From: Brucella tritici
Lineage (GTDB): Bacteria > Pseudomonadota > Alphaproteobacteria > Rhizobiales > Rhizobiaceae
NCBI RefSeq assembly: GCF_902825325.1
Contig: NZ_CADEAR010000009.1
Location: forward strand, 62,001-126,000
Reading direction: 5' to 3'
Length of the DNA stretch: 64,000 nucleotides
This document shows, piece after piece, positions 42,191-50,985 of the stretch (positions within the stretch are counted from its first letter, which is position 1; every line of letters begins with the position of its first letter). The notes under the pieces are model-generated. The model was not told where the DNA came from and made no database searches. It saw only the letters and a list, made by a program, of their open reading frames with translations. Position numbers and translations under genes: made by a program.

Positions 42191-43932
42191 GCGTGCTTTT
42201 TGAGAAAACTTATCCGCGTACCGTTCATGCGCTTGTCGAGCACTTTCTGAAACCGGAAATGCGCGGCGCGCAGGTAGAAGTCTGGCTGTTCGACGACCAG
42301 CCGAGCCGCTTTGCTGCGGAAGCGAAGCTGCGCGAGGCAGGTGTCGAGGCACGGCTGCGTTCGGCTTACAAACCGTTCCTGCATTTCTTTCTGGAAGAAG
42401 TTGATGGCTCGGCGGTAAAGTCGGCTGCGATCCGATATCCTCGTCATGATGCCTGTGTGCAGAACCGTTTCCTGCTGGAAACCTATCCCTTGTCGGCGTT
42501 GCTGCCGGAGGCGGAAGTGACTTTCGCAGCTTCGGGCAAAGACGATTTTCATTATGACGTCGATCTGGTCTTTGTGGATGGCCATAGCGAGAGCCACCGG
42601 GTTTTTGCACCGAACCGCGTGCATGTGGATTTCATCGGCGAAACGCTTGTGTCGCCAACCGGCTGGCTGACCGTCACACAGGACGGCAAGACCGAAAGCG
42701 CGCGCTATGAGACATCCTATGAAAAGCTGTTTCATGACACGGTTTCAGCCATCGCAGCCCATGACTGGAAGCGCGGCGAACCCTATTTCGATGAGTTGAA
42801 CATCGCCGTCAGTCTGCCGATCACCGACCGCCGCCTGCCTTACGATGAGGAGACGCTGAGCCTCACCGAAGCCATGCACGAGGATATCTATTTCTCGTTG
42901 CTGGAAGTTTTTCAGAAAAAGTCGGGTCGTCCGGTTGGTGACCGCGGCTTGCAACCGGGCCAGATCGTGCCGGAAGTCCGTTTTCGCGATGCCGAACCGT
43001 CAGTCAAAGTGGAAACGCGGCCGCTTTTCACCGATGATGCGCTGACGGCAGAACAGGTCTTGGAGACGGCGCAAGCGCCGCTTTCCGCCGATCAGATACG
43101 CCGTGAAATCGCCAGATTGGGCGGTGAGCCATTCGACGCCAAGACCCGCTCTGGCAGAACGGTGCGCGCGACGTATCGCAAGGGCAGCGATGCCGCGATG
43201 ATGATCAGCGCCGGGCAGCACGCCAATGAAACGACGGGCGTTGTCGGGGCGTTGCGCGCGGCCAACAGGCTTGCTGCGCGCGAAGGCGCGCATTTCACGA
43301 TTTCCCCGCAGGAAAACCCGGACGGATACGAGATACACAAACGGCTTTGCGCACTTCAGCCGCATCACATGCATCACGCGGCGCGCTATACGGCGTTGGG
43401 CGACGATTTGGAATATCGCAATGGCGAGGGACTTTATGAAAAGGCCATTCGCGTTGAGGCGGAAAAGCGGACGGACGCAAAACTGCACGTCAACCTGCAC
43501 GGTTATCCGTCGCATGAATGGACGCGCCCGCTATCCGGCTATGTCCCCCGTTCCTTTGCCATGTGGACCCTGCCGAAGGGCTTTTTCCTGATCATTCGCC
43601 ATCATGCTTCCTGGGAAAGCCAAGCGGAAGAACTGATTGACCGTGTGACGAAACACCTGGCTGCGATTGATGGATTGGTCGCTTATAACAACGCTCAGAT
43701 CAGGCTTTTCGAGCAACATGCAGGCGAAACCGGTTTCCGCATCATCAACGGTTTCCCGTGCCTCGTCGGGGTTGATGACCGGCACACCGTGCCGCTGACG
43801 CTGATCACCGAATATCCGGACGAGACGGTTTATGGCGATGCGTTCGTCAAAGGGCATACGGCGCAAATGGAAACCGTGATGGCATCATATGATGCTTTGC
43901 AAGCACTGTTTCCTTCGGATGCAGTTGCTTAA
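42187..43932 (+). CDS. M14-family zinc metallocarboxypeptidase with long N-terminal region
   Basis: The 581-residue protein has zinc-site candidates His345 and Glu348 in GQHANETTG and His438 in NLHGYPSHEW, with a catalytic-Glu candidate in ITEYPDETVYG, the M14 layout. NPDGYEIHKR is another M14 feature. No signal peptide is seen, so it should be cytoplasmic and act on imported peptides. The first 320 residues match nothing I recognise. It is the last gene of the importer operon and overlaps the permease by four bases. Its stop also overlaps the convergent siderophore ATPase. Confidence 0.82.
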   Translation: MSVLFEKTYPRTVHALVEHFLKPEMRGAQVEVWLFDDQPSRFAAEAKLREAGVEARLRSAYKPFLHFFLEEVDGSAVKSAAIRYPRHDACVQNRFLLETYPLSALLPEAEVTFAASGKDDFHYDVDLVFVDGHSESHRVFAPNRVHVDFIGETLVSPTGWLTVTQDGKTESARYETSYEKLFHDTVSAIAAHDWKRGEPYFDELNIAVSLPITDRRLPYDEETLSLTEAMHEDIYFSLLEVFQKKSGRPVGDRGLQPGQIVPEVRFRDAEPSVKVETRPLFTDDALTAEQVLETAQAPLSADQIRREIARLGGEPFDAKTRSGRTVRATYRKGSDAAMMISAGQHANETTGVVGALRAANRLAAREGAHFTISPQENPDGYEIHKRLCALQPHHMHHAARYTALGDDLEYRNGEGLYEKAIRVEAEKRTDAKLHVNLHGYPSHEWTRPLSGYVPRSFAMWTLPKGFFLIIRHHASWESQAEELIDRVTKHLAAIDGLVAYNNAQIRLFEQHAGETGFRIINGFPCLVGVDDRHTVPLTLITEYPDETVYGDAFVKGHTAQMETVMASYDALQALFPSDAVA

Positions 43933-44687
43933 AGATAATAGACGCCAATACGTTTGCCACTGATGATTTCGACGGCAATCTCCATCTCATAAATGTCTGT
44001 AAGGATTTCCGGATGAATGAGTTCATCCGGACTTCCCTGATGTACCACCTTGCCGTGGCGCATGGCGACTATATGGTCGGAATAACATGATGCGAAATTG
44101 ATATCGTGCAGAACCAGAACGACAGTCTTGCCAAGTTCGTCTGCAGCGCGTCGCAACAGCTTCATCATTGAAGCGGAATGCTTCATATCAAGATTGTTAA
44201 GCGGTTCGTCCAGCAGCACATAATCGGTGTCCTGGCAGAGCACCATTGCCACGAAGGCACGCTGGCGCTGTCCGCCGGAGAGCTCATCCAGAAAACGTCC
44301 ACTCAGATCGCCAAGGCCAAGATAGCTGATGGCCTCTTCGACATGTTTTCGATCATCGTTGTTCGGTCGGCCTTTGGAATAGGGATAACGACCGAAGGTT
44401 ACGAGATCATACACGGTCAAGCGGGAGTTAATCGCGTTTTCCTGCCGCAGTATCGAGAGCCGCTTTGCTAACACATCACCGGATGTCATTGAAACGTCGA
44501 GCCCGTCCACGGTCACGCGGCCCGTGTCCATTGGCAGGAGACGGCTCATCATCGAGAGTAGCGTCGATTTCCCCGCTCCGTTCGGTCCTATGATAGAGGT
44601 TATGCCGCAAGCTGGCAGTTTCAGGGTTACATCATCGACGACAAGTGTGCCGTTGTAGGATTTGCTTACCTGGCTGATTTCTATCAA
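43929..44687 (-). CDS. Siderophore ABC ATPase (FatE/CeuD/YclP type)
   Basis: This 252-residue ATPase has Walker A GPNGAGKST, signature LSGGQRQR, Walker B VLLDEPLNNLD and the switch LVLHDINFAS, all typical of iron-siderophore importers. LRQENAINSRLTVYDLVTFGRYPYSKGR resembles the YclP/CeuD group for catecholate or petrobactin-type siderophores. It overlaps the permease stop by four bases and is the last gene of the uptake operon. Confidence 0.9.
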   Translation of the reverse strand: MIEISQVSKSYNGTLVVDDVTLKLPACGITSIIGPNGAGKSTLLSMMSRLLPMDTGRVTVDGLDVSMTSGDVLAKRLSILRQENAINSRLTVYDLVTFGRYPYSKGRPNNDDRKHVEEAISYLGLGDLSGRFLDELSGGQRQRAFVAMVLCQDTDYVLLDEPLNNLDMKHSASMMKLLRRAADELGKTVVLVLHDINFASCYSDHIVAMRHGKVVHQGSPDELIHPEILTDIYEMEIAVEIISGKRIGVYYL

Positions 44688-45637
44688 CGCGCGTGCCCCC
44701 TGACGAGAAGGATGATGAAGACAAGGCCGCCCAGAAACTCGATAATGACGCTTAGTGCGGTGTTGAACGAGAAAACACGTTCAAGAATGGTCTGTCCGCC
44801 GACTATGCAGAGGATTGCAAGCAAGATGGCTATAGGCAAGATAAACCGGTGTTTTGCCGAACCGGCAAGCATGTAAGCCAGATTAGCGACGAGAAGACCA
44901 AAAAAGGTAATAGGGCCGACCAATGCGGTAGACACGGAAACCAGCACGGTGACCACGAACAGGATCTTGCGCACGATGGGCTGATGATCGACACCCAGAT
45001 TGATTGCCGGATCTCGCCCGAGAGACAGGACATCAAAAACGTATATGAAGCGCAGACCGTACAGCGAAACCGCAGCGACAATGACCACCGATATGATCAG
45101 AATGTCGCTATTGATGGTGTTGAAACTGGCGAAGAAGCGGTCTTGAAGGACAGCGAACAAATTTGGATCAAGCATCCGCTGCATCAGGTTGGAAATGCTG
45201 CGGAAAAAGACTCCGCAGACAACACCGACGAGCATCACGAGATGCAGGCTACGCGCCGCTCCCGAGAAGAGCCAGTAATAGAGCGTACCGGCAAAAACCG
45301 CCATGATGGCGGTTTCAGCTAGAAACCGAACATTTGGCCCCAGCCAGTCGATCTGAACGGCACCGAAGAAGAAGACCACCAACGTCTGGATCAGAATATA
45401 GAGTGCATCGAACCCCATGATTGATGGGGTCAGGATACGGTTGTTTGTGACGGTTTGGAACAATACTGTTGAAACAGCAACCGAATATGCAACCAATATC
45501 ATGGCTGTAAGCTTGGTGCCGCGGAAGGACAGGATAAACGACCAGCTTCCCTTTGCGCCGATTGTCATGAATGCCGTCACTGCAAGCAAAGTGAGTACGC
45601 ACAGCAGCGGAAGGATCAGGGTAGGACGTTTAAGCAA
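44684..45637 (-). CDS. Siderophore ABC permease 2 (FatC/CeuC/YclO type)
   Basis: A TTG at 45637, nine bases after GAGG, gives 317 residues; the alternative start further upstream would add a cysteine-rich stretch from the other permease's coding sequence. About nine or ten hydrophobic segments are visible, as in FecCD-family permeases, with SLGRDPAINLGV and GPITFFGLLVANLAYML as family motifs. It overlaps the end of permease 1 by eight bases and forms a heterodimer with it. Confidence 0.85.
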   Translation of the reverse strand: MLKRPTLILPLLCVLTLLAVTAFMTIGAKGSWSFILSFRGTKLTAMILVAYSVAVSTVLFQTVTNNRILTPSIMGFDALYILIQTLVVFFFGAVQIDWLGPNVRFLAETAIMAVFAGTLYYWLFSGAARSLHLVMLVGVVCGVFFRSISNLMQRMLDPNLFAVLQDRFFASFNTINSDILIISVVIVAAVSLYGLRFIYVFDVLSLGRDPAINLGVDHQPIVRKILFVVTVLVSVSTALVGPITFFGLLVANLAYMLAGSAKHRFILPIAILLAILCIVGGQTILERVFSFNTALSVIIEFLGGLVFIILLVRGHAR

Positions 45638-46634
45638 GGCGTGAACCTCGCCGCAACAGCAGGTAGAGGAAGATTGCACTTCCTACGACCCCCATCATGG
45701 TGCCAATAGGAATTTCGTACGGGAAACGAACCAACCGCCCGACGATGTCACATGCAAGAACAAGTCCCGCGCCGAGAACTGCCACCCATGGCACCGCGCG
45801 CCGCATATTATCACCTATGAACATGCTGACAACATTCGGGACGATAAGACCGAGAAACGGTATCATTCCGACTGTCACAACGACTGATGCGCTAACCATC
45901 GAAACAATAACTAGGCCAAGCGTAACCACGCGCCGGTAATTTAGTCCAAGATTGGTAGTGAAATCCTCACCCAGTCCCGCAACCGTGAAGCGGTCGGCGG
46001 CGATATAGGCAACAACGGTCAGGAAGAATGCAAGCCACAAGAGTTCGTAGCGTCCACGGAGAACACCGGAAAAATCTCCGGTCGTCCAGGAATTGAGCGA
46101 TTGTAGGAGATCGAAGCGGTAAGCGATGAAAGTAGTTATCGCACTGACGACGCCGCCGAGCATAATGCCGACCAATGGCACCACAAGTACGGACCGCAAC
46201 GGAATTGCCCGGAGAATGCGAAGGAAGAGGGCGGTTCCGGCAAGCGCGGTCAAAGAAGCAACCAGCATTTTTCCGATTACAGGCGTTTCCGGTGCAAACA
46301 ATATGACCAGAAGAATGCCAAGACTGGCAGATTCCACTGTACCGGCCGTTGATGGTTCAACGAAACGGTTGCGTGTCAGCATTTGCATAATCATGCCCGA
46401 AACAGCCATGGACATGCCCGCCAAAATGATTGCAAGGGTGCGTGGAATACGGCTGATGAGCAGAATTTCGGTTGCGCGGTCGGTACTTCCGGTTCCGAAA
46501 AGTGTGCCCAGAGACACATCGCTGACACCGATAAACAGGCTGATGACAGCCAGTACGGCAACAACGGCTATGGCTGCTGCAAGTCCCTTCACGCCCATTT
46601 CCTGTTCTATTGCCTGATCGCGAATTCGGGCCAT
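45630..46634 (-). CDS. Siderophore ABC permease 1 (FatD/CeuB/YclN type)
   Basis: From ATG 46634 the protein is 334 residues (ATG 46598 is possible). It is a FecCD-family permease: ISRIPRTLAIILAGMSMAVSGMIMQMLTRNRFVEPSTAG is the conserved block after helix 2, and GMIPFLGLIVPNVVSMFIGDNMRRAVPW the cytoplasmic coupling region. It lies 37 bases after the binding-protein gene. It pairs with the second permease to pass the ferri-siderophore into the cytoplasm. Confidence 0.88.
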   Translation of the reverse strand: MARIRDQAIEQEMGVKGLAAAIAVVAVLAVISLFIGVSDVSLGTLFGTGSTDRATEILLISRIPRTLAIILAGMSMAVSGMIMQMLTRNRFVEPSTAGTVESASLGILLVILFAPETPVIGKMLVASLTALAGTALFLRILRAIPLRSVLVVPLVGIMLGGVVSAITTFIAYRFDLLQSLNSWTTGDFSGVLRGRYELLWLAFFLTVVAYIAADRFTVAGLGEDFTTNLGLNYRRVVTLGLVIVSMVSASVVVTVGMIPFLGLIVPNVVSMFIGDNMRRAVPWVAVLGAGLVLACDIVGRLVRFPYEIPIGTMMGVVGSAIFLYLLLRRGSRLA

Positions 46635-46671
46635 CTGTGGATGGCCCGACCGGATTGGGTTTGGAAAGCTG

Positions 46672-47601
46672 TTACTTCGCTTTGTCGAAAGCCTGTGAAA
46701 GCTGATCGATCGTGCCGTGAAGCGCGCCGAGGCCACCGCCGATCAGATACCAGTTCTGAGCGTTCAGATAGACGAGCTGATCTTTTTTCCAGGCATTGGT
46801 CTGGTGCACGAGTTCGTTATCGAGAACCTGCTTGGCTGAATTACCTTCACGACCAATGGCGGCATCGCGGTCAATGACAAACAGCCAGTCGGGATTGGTT
46901 TCGAGGATGAATTCCGAACTGATGGGCTGGCCATGATTGCCGATTGAAAGATCGGGTGCTGCAGGCTTGACCCCAAAGCTGTCATGCAGGACGCCGAAGC
47001 GCGAACCTGGGCCATAAGCGCTGATCTTGCCGCCGGACGTGAGGATCAGGAGGCCGGCGCCCTTGTTGGCGGCCTTTTCTTTCAACGCAGCAAGTGCGGC
47101 ATCAAGCTTCTCGGCTTCTGCCTTCGCTTCTGCTTCCTTCCCGAAAATCTGGCCAAGTTTCTCGACGTTGGCTTCCGTATCGGCGATGAAATTCTTCGCG
47201 TTGGTCGTCAGATCGATGGTGGGAGCAATTTTTGAAAGCTCACCATATTTTGCGGCCGAACGACCCGCTACGATGATCAGGTCCGGTTCTGCTGCATTGA
47301 CGGCTTCATAGTCCGGTTCGAACAATGTGCCGATTTTAGCATAATCGTCGCTCTGATATTTCTTCAGATATTCGGGGAAGGATATGCCGCTTGGAACACC
47401 CGTTACCTTGACACCAAGACGGTCCAAATTATCGAGAGTGCCGAGATCGAAAACCAATACCTTTGCCGGTGAGGCTGGCACCACTGTCTCACCCTGAGCA
47501 TGCTTGATGGTTAGATCCGCAGCATTTGCAGTTGCAGCAATGCCCATCGCCATGATGGCGGCACCACACAAGCGTGTAACCTGTTGAGCGATATTCAGCA
47601 T
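46672..47601 (-). CDS. Periplasmic siderophore-binding protein (FatB/CeuE/YclQ type)
   Basis: From ATG 47601, with AAGGA nine bases upstream, the protein is 309 residues. A signal peptide ends ANA near residue 27. The mature part (PAKVLVFDLGTLDNLDRLGVKVTGVP, then EPDLIIVAGRSAAKYGELSKIAPTIDLT) fits the family-8 binding proteins of the CeuE/YclQ group, which bind catecholate siderophores and their linear breakdown products. No lipobox cysteine is present. It links the outer-membrane receptor and the esterase to the permeases. Confidence 0.88.
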   Translation of the reverse strand: MLNIAQQVTRLCGAAIMAMGIAATANAADLTIKHAQGETVVPASPAKVLVFDLGTLDNLDRLGVKVTGVPSGISFPEYLKKYQSDDYAKIGTLFEPDYEAVNAAEPDLIIVAGRSAAKYGELSKIAPTIDLTTNAKNFIADTEANVEKLGQIFGKEAEAKAEAEKLDAALAALKEKAANKGAGLLILTSGGKISAYGPGSRFGVLHDSFGVKPAAPDLSIGNHGQPISSEFILETNPDWLFVIDRDAAIGREGNSAKQVLDNELVHQTNAWKKDQLVYLNAQNWYLIGGGLGALHGTIDQLSQAFDKAK

Positions 47602-47674
47602 GGTTTTCGATCCTTTCATCAATCCTGTGCTTTACAGTCAAGTATCTTCTCCGTCAAAGACAGAGAGACAAAAT

Positions 47675-48583
47675 TCAGTTGTTTTTTGCCTCGGGGTTTT
47701 GTCCGAGCAGAATGAAATTGAGGCTGTCTCCAACGGTGAGCGGGATCATCGAGCCGTGGCTTTCATCTTCGAAACGATGAAAGGCAGCATCCATCCGCGG
47801 TAATTCTGAAAGCTCTTTGAAGACATCTGAACCGGAAGGTCCGCCACGGAGTTTTTTAAGCCGTTCATTGTCCTGCTTCGTCTGACCGGGGCGACTCCCA
47901 CGCTTGCCGGAAGTTTCTATGAGCAAACGGATCGGACGAGGGGCATCCTTGAAACGCGTGATGAACTGATCTTTATCGTTTAAAATTGAGCGGTCATTCC
48001 ACCAGATTGACGGGTCTGCCGCACTATAGCTCTGGAAGGAATCCGTGTGGCTGAACAGAGCATAAAGGGTGAACAATCCGCCCAGAGAGTGGCCGAACAG
48101 AGCCTGCCGGTCTTTGTCGACGTTGAAACGCTTTTCGATTTTGGGCTTCACCTGATTGTTTATGAAATCGAAGAAGGCATCCCGTCCTCCCGTATTCGGC
48201 ACATTGAAGTGAACCGGGATCAGGTCGGCAGGCGTCGAAGGTGTAAGGTCAAAATATCTCAGGCGAACAATTTCATCCTGATCGTCCGTCGGGTAGCCGA
48301 TACCGACAAATACAGCCTTTAGGGCGGGGTTTTCTGCCATGAGTTTTGCCGCGATCGGCAACATGCGATTGCCGTCGACCATGTATACGACAGGATAACC
48401 GCCTTCGGGCGCAGTCTCTTTCGGCGCAGCGGTGAATATACGATAGGCGATGCCGTTAGCTTCCAGATCAAAGGACGAAGTGACAGGCCCGGCAGCCTGC
48501 ACGCTGGAAGCTGTAAGTATCCCTGCCATTATCAGGCACACCTTTTTTAAGATATTCGTCAGTACGCTCATATGAGCATCCAT
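47675..48583 (-). CDS. Periplasmic alpha/beta-hydrolase, siderophore esterase-like (IroE/Fes/BesA)
   Basis: The 302-residue protein begins with a signal peptide (ILKKVCLIMAGILTASSVQA). The esterase core has VVYMVDGNRML, the nucleophile elbow GHSLGGLFTLYALF (Ser in GHSLG) and ESHGSMIPL near the end with the catalytic His. This is the D-family esterase fold of IroE and BesA, which linearise enterobactin-type trilactones in the periplasm. Its place between the receptor and binding-protein genes supports that role. Confidence 0.82.
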   Translation of the reverse strand: MDAHMSVLTNILKKVCLIMAGILTASSVQAAGPVTSSFDLEANGIAYRIFTAAPKETAPEGGYPVVYMVDGNRMLPIAAKLMAENPALKAVFVGIGYPTDDQDEIVRLRYFDLTPSTPADLIPVHFNVPNTGGRDAFFDFINNQVKPKIEKRFNVDKDRQALFGHSLGGLFTLYALFSHTDSFQSYSAADPSIWWNDRSILNDKDQFITRFKDAPRPIRLLIETSGKRGSRPGQTKQDNERLKKLRGGPSGSDVFKELSELPRMDAAFHRFEDESHGSMIPLTVGDSLNFILLGQNPEAKNN

Positions 48584-48633
48584 TCAGGGAAAAGGCGCCC
48601 GGCATCGCTGGCAGGCGTCTTGTTGTTGCGATC

Positions 48634-50862
48634 CTAAAAGCGGGAGGTCATACCGACCCAGAGGCGGCGACCGTCGACGACTGTATTGAAGTCGTCTACA
48701 TCGATCTTCTTGTCGAAGATGTTGTAAACGGCAGCGTTCAGGGTGACATTCTCGCTGAAATCGTATGAACCGCCGATATCGAAGGTCGCATAGGGCTTAT
48801 ATTTGCGAGCGATCACCTTGCCGTTTCTGTAGACTGGTTCACCGGCTGTTCCGATACGTGCACCGGCATTGGTTTCTTCGCCGTGGTAATTACCGGCAGC
48901 CCATGCACTCAAGCCTTCAACCGGCGTTATCCAATCTGCGCGCAAGCTGGCCATGTGCTTGGGCGTACGCGTTAGCGGCAATCCTTTATAATCACCTGTC
49001 TGCTGTTCCGAGTCCGTATAGGTATAATTGCCGCGTACGGTAATTGTGTCAGTTGCTTCCCAGTTGAGGGTCAACTCCACACCTTGCATGACGGCTTCAT
49101 CGATGTTGAAACTGTACCAGAGACGATAGTTCGGATCTTCGCTCCAGCGAACCGGATTGCCGTTGGCGTCCGTCACTAATGCGTTGCTGATCTTGTCCTT
49201 GAAATCTGTGTAGAAATAAGTTGCGCCAAGACGAAGCCCGGACTGGTTGTCCCAGAGGACACTGGCTTCATAGCTTGTGCTTTTTTCGGGCTGCAGGTCC
49301 GGATCACCGATGATCACACCGCAGGTGCCGTCCGGTCCGTAGGAGCAACCTGCACCGCCCGTTGTATAAGCATAGCCCGGAGCGATTGTGCGCAGTTCCG
49401 GTGCACGGAAGCCGGTGGAAATACCGCCTTTAAACGTTAGTTGTTCAGTCGCGTGCCAGACGGCATAGCCGCGGGGGCTGAAATGTGAGCCGTAAATTTG
49501 ATGGTCATCCATACGCAGTCCGCCCGTCAGGGCGAAATCCGGTGTGATCCACCATTCGTCTTCAGCAAAGAGGGCCCACTGGCGAACACTGAACTCCTCG
49601 TCCAAGCCTGTGCGGCGTCCTGGATTCTGGTCGGTTAGCACCGATTGTGTGAACTGCCCGCCGGTTACGAGTGTGTGATTGCCGTAGAATTCGAACGGTG
49701 TTGTGAACTTGCCATCGAGCACTGAATTGCGGATATGCGGCGAACGCAGATTCTCGACGTAGCTCTTAGTCTTGTTATCCCAGTTGAAATTGGTGCGTTC
49801 GGCCCACTCCTGCTGGAATGAGAATTCCGATGTGGTCGGTCCCCAGCGGCCAGTATGGCTGATCGACCAATGATCGCGGTCATTATAATTGTAGGAGTCC
49901 GAGCCTGATGCCGCCGTGTTGCCAACAGTCGCGTCGCGGCGGAGGCGAGTCTTGCCCAATTCGAGCATGATATCATGATCTTCATTAGGCGTAAGGGTGA
50001 TGCGCCCGGTAATATCGATGTCTTTCTGTTCAGGCGTACCACTGACGATATTATCTTCCTGGCGCTTGAGACCGCGTCCCCAGACCTGAACACCGACAAG
50101 GTTCGGGACCAACGGCCCGGTCATGTAATAGGACCCCTGCAACGAATTTCCGAATTTGGAATGCTGCTGAACCGTGCCATCGACAGAGAACGAACCGCTC
50201 CACGTATCGGATACTTTTTTGGTGATCACGTTGATGACACCGCCCATAGCGTCCGATCCGTAGAGCGAAGACATAGGGCCGCGAATGACTTCGATCCGTT
50301 CTATGGCATTAGCAGGCGGCAAGAAGCTCTGTTCAAAGCCCGAGTTTCCATTGGTACGTGCATCACGCGTGCTTTGGCGCTTCCCGTCAACGAGCAGTAG
50401 AGTATAAGAGCCGGGGAGACCGCGAATATAGATGTCGCGTTCGGCAGCAGGGCCGGTAACAGCTACGCCCTGAACATCTTTCAAAGCGTCGGTCAGATCG
50501 CGATAGGCGCCTTTTTCCAACTCTTCACCAGGAACCACCGTGATACTCGCCGGAGCGTCAGTGATATTCTGCTCGAACCCGGTTGCAGTGACGACGATCT
50601 GGTTGAGCTTGACGGCACCATCGGCGGTTGTTTCGATGCCCGCTTCTGTTGCCGATGACTTTTTCTTCTTAGCGCTGGCTTCGTCTGAAGTTGCCTCTTC
50701 TGCGGCGTTGGTTGCCGTTTGCGCGATCGCAATCGTTTCGCCCAGGAGTAGTGCTGTGGAAAGACAGGTCCCGGCAAGAAACGCTCTATAAATGAGCGGT
50801 TTGCTGGCCAAACGCCTGTTTTGTGTACCGTCGGCCCACAATCCCCGAAACAAGCTGGTCAT
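48634..50862 (-). CDS. TonB-dependent catecholate siderophore receptor (FepA/IroN-like)
   Basis: About 742 residues from ATG 50862 (GTG 50871 also in frame). A signal sequence ends near IAIAQ (about residue 48). A plug domain follows with a TonB-box-like QIVVTATGFEQN, RDLTDALKDVQGVAVTG, RDIYIRGLPGSYTLLLVDGKRQ and RIEVIRGPMSSLYGSDAMGGVINVITKK. The 22-strand barrel ends in the typical aromatic C-terminus GRRLWVGMTSRF. It binds ferric siderophores outside the cell and imports them with TonB energy. A Cys pair (CSYGPDGTC) may close an external loop. Head gene of the uptake operon. Confidence 0.92.
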   Translation of the reverse strand: MTSLFRGLWADGTQNRRLASKPLIYRAFLAGTCLSTALLLGETIAIAQTATNAAEEATSDEASAKKKKSSATEAGIETTADGAVKLNQIVVTATGFEQNITDAPASITVVPGEELEKGAYRDLTDALKDVQGVAVTGPAAERDIYIRGLPGSYTLLLVDGKRQSTRDARTNGNSGFEQSFLPPANAIERIEVIRGPMSSLYGSDAMGGVINVITKKVSDTWSGSFSVDGTVQQHSKFGNSLQGSYYMTGPLVPNLVGVQVWGRGLKRQEDNIVSGTPEQKDIDITGRITLTPNEDHDIMLELGKTRLRRDATVGNTAASGSDSYNYNDRDHWSISHTGRWGPTTSEFSFQQEWAERTNFNWDNKTKSYVENLRSPHIRNSVLDGKFTTPFEFYGNHTLVTGGQFTQSVLTDQNPGRRTGLDEEFSVRQWALFAEDEWWITPDFALTGGLRMDDHQIYGSHFSPRGYAVWHATEQLTFKGGISTGFRAPELRTIAPGYAYTTGGAGCSYGPDGTCGVIIGDPDLQPEKSTSYEASVLWDNQSGLRLGATYFYTDFKDKISNALVTDANGNPVRWSEDPNYRLWYSFNIDEAVMQGVELTLNWEATDTITVRGNYTYTDSEQQTGDYKGLPLTRTPKHMASLRADWITPVEGLSAWAAGNYHGEETNAGARIGTAGEPVYRNGKVIARKYKPYATFDIGGSYDFSENVTLNAAVYNIFDKKIDVDDFNTVVDGRRLWVGMTSRF

Positions 50863-50916
50863 TTTCGTCACCGTTTAAAGTTGAGTTTTCAACTCTCCTT
50901 ATGTATGCCAGTAAGG

Positions 50917-50931
50917 TGACGTCAATCGTCA
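50917..50931. promoter_or_regulatory. TGA-N9-TCA, possible RirA (IRO) box
   Basis: TGA (50917-50919), nine bases, TCA (50929-50931) matches the minimal RirA iron-responsive box recalled from rhizobia. The pattern is short and can occur by chance; it is listed because it lies beside an ICE-like site in an iron-uptake promoter region. Confidence 0.3.
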
Positions 50932-50934
50932 TGT

Positions 50935-50951
50935 TTTATAAGCGTTCTAAG
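50935..50951. promoter_or_regulatory. ICE-like palindrome, candidate Irr site
   Basis: Twelve of the 14 defined positions match the rhizobial iron-control element TTTAGAA-N3-TTCTAAA (here TTTATAAGCGTTCTAAG). It lies 35 bases before the LysR-TrpD2 gene and about 70 before the receptor gene, so it could control both. Confidence 0.5.
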
Positions 50952-50985
50952 TTTCAAAAATCGCAAATGAGCGAGCAAGAAAGCG

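Noticed and set aside
50879-50894. AGTTGA-N4-TCAACT inverted repeat upstream of the receptor
   Set aside because: Spacing does not fit the TGA-N9-TCA box; it may be a leader hairpin but nothing else supports a regulator site.
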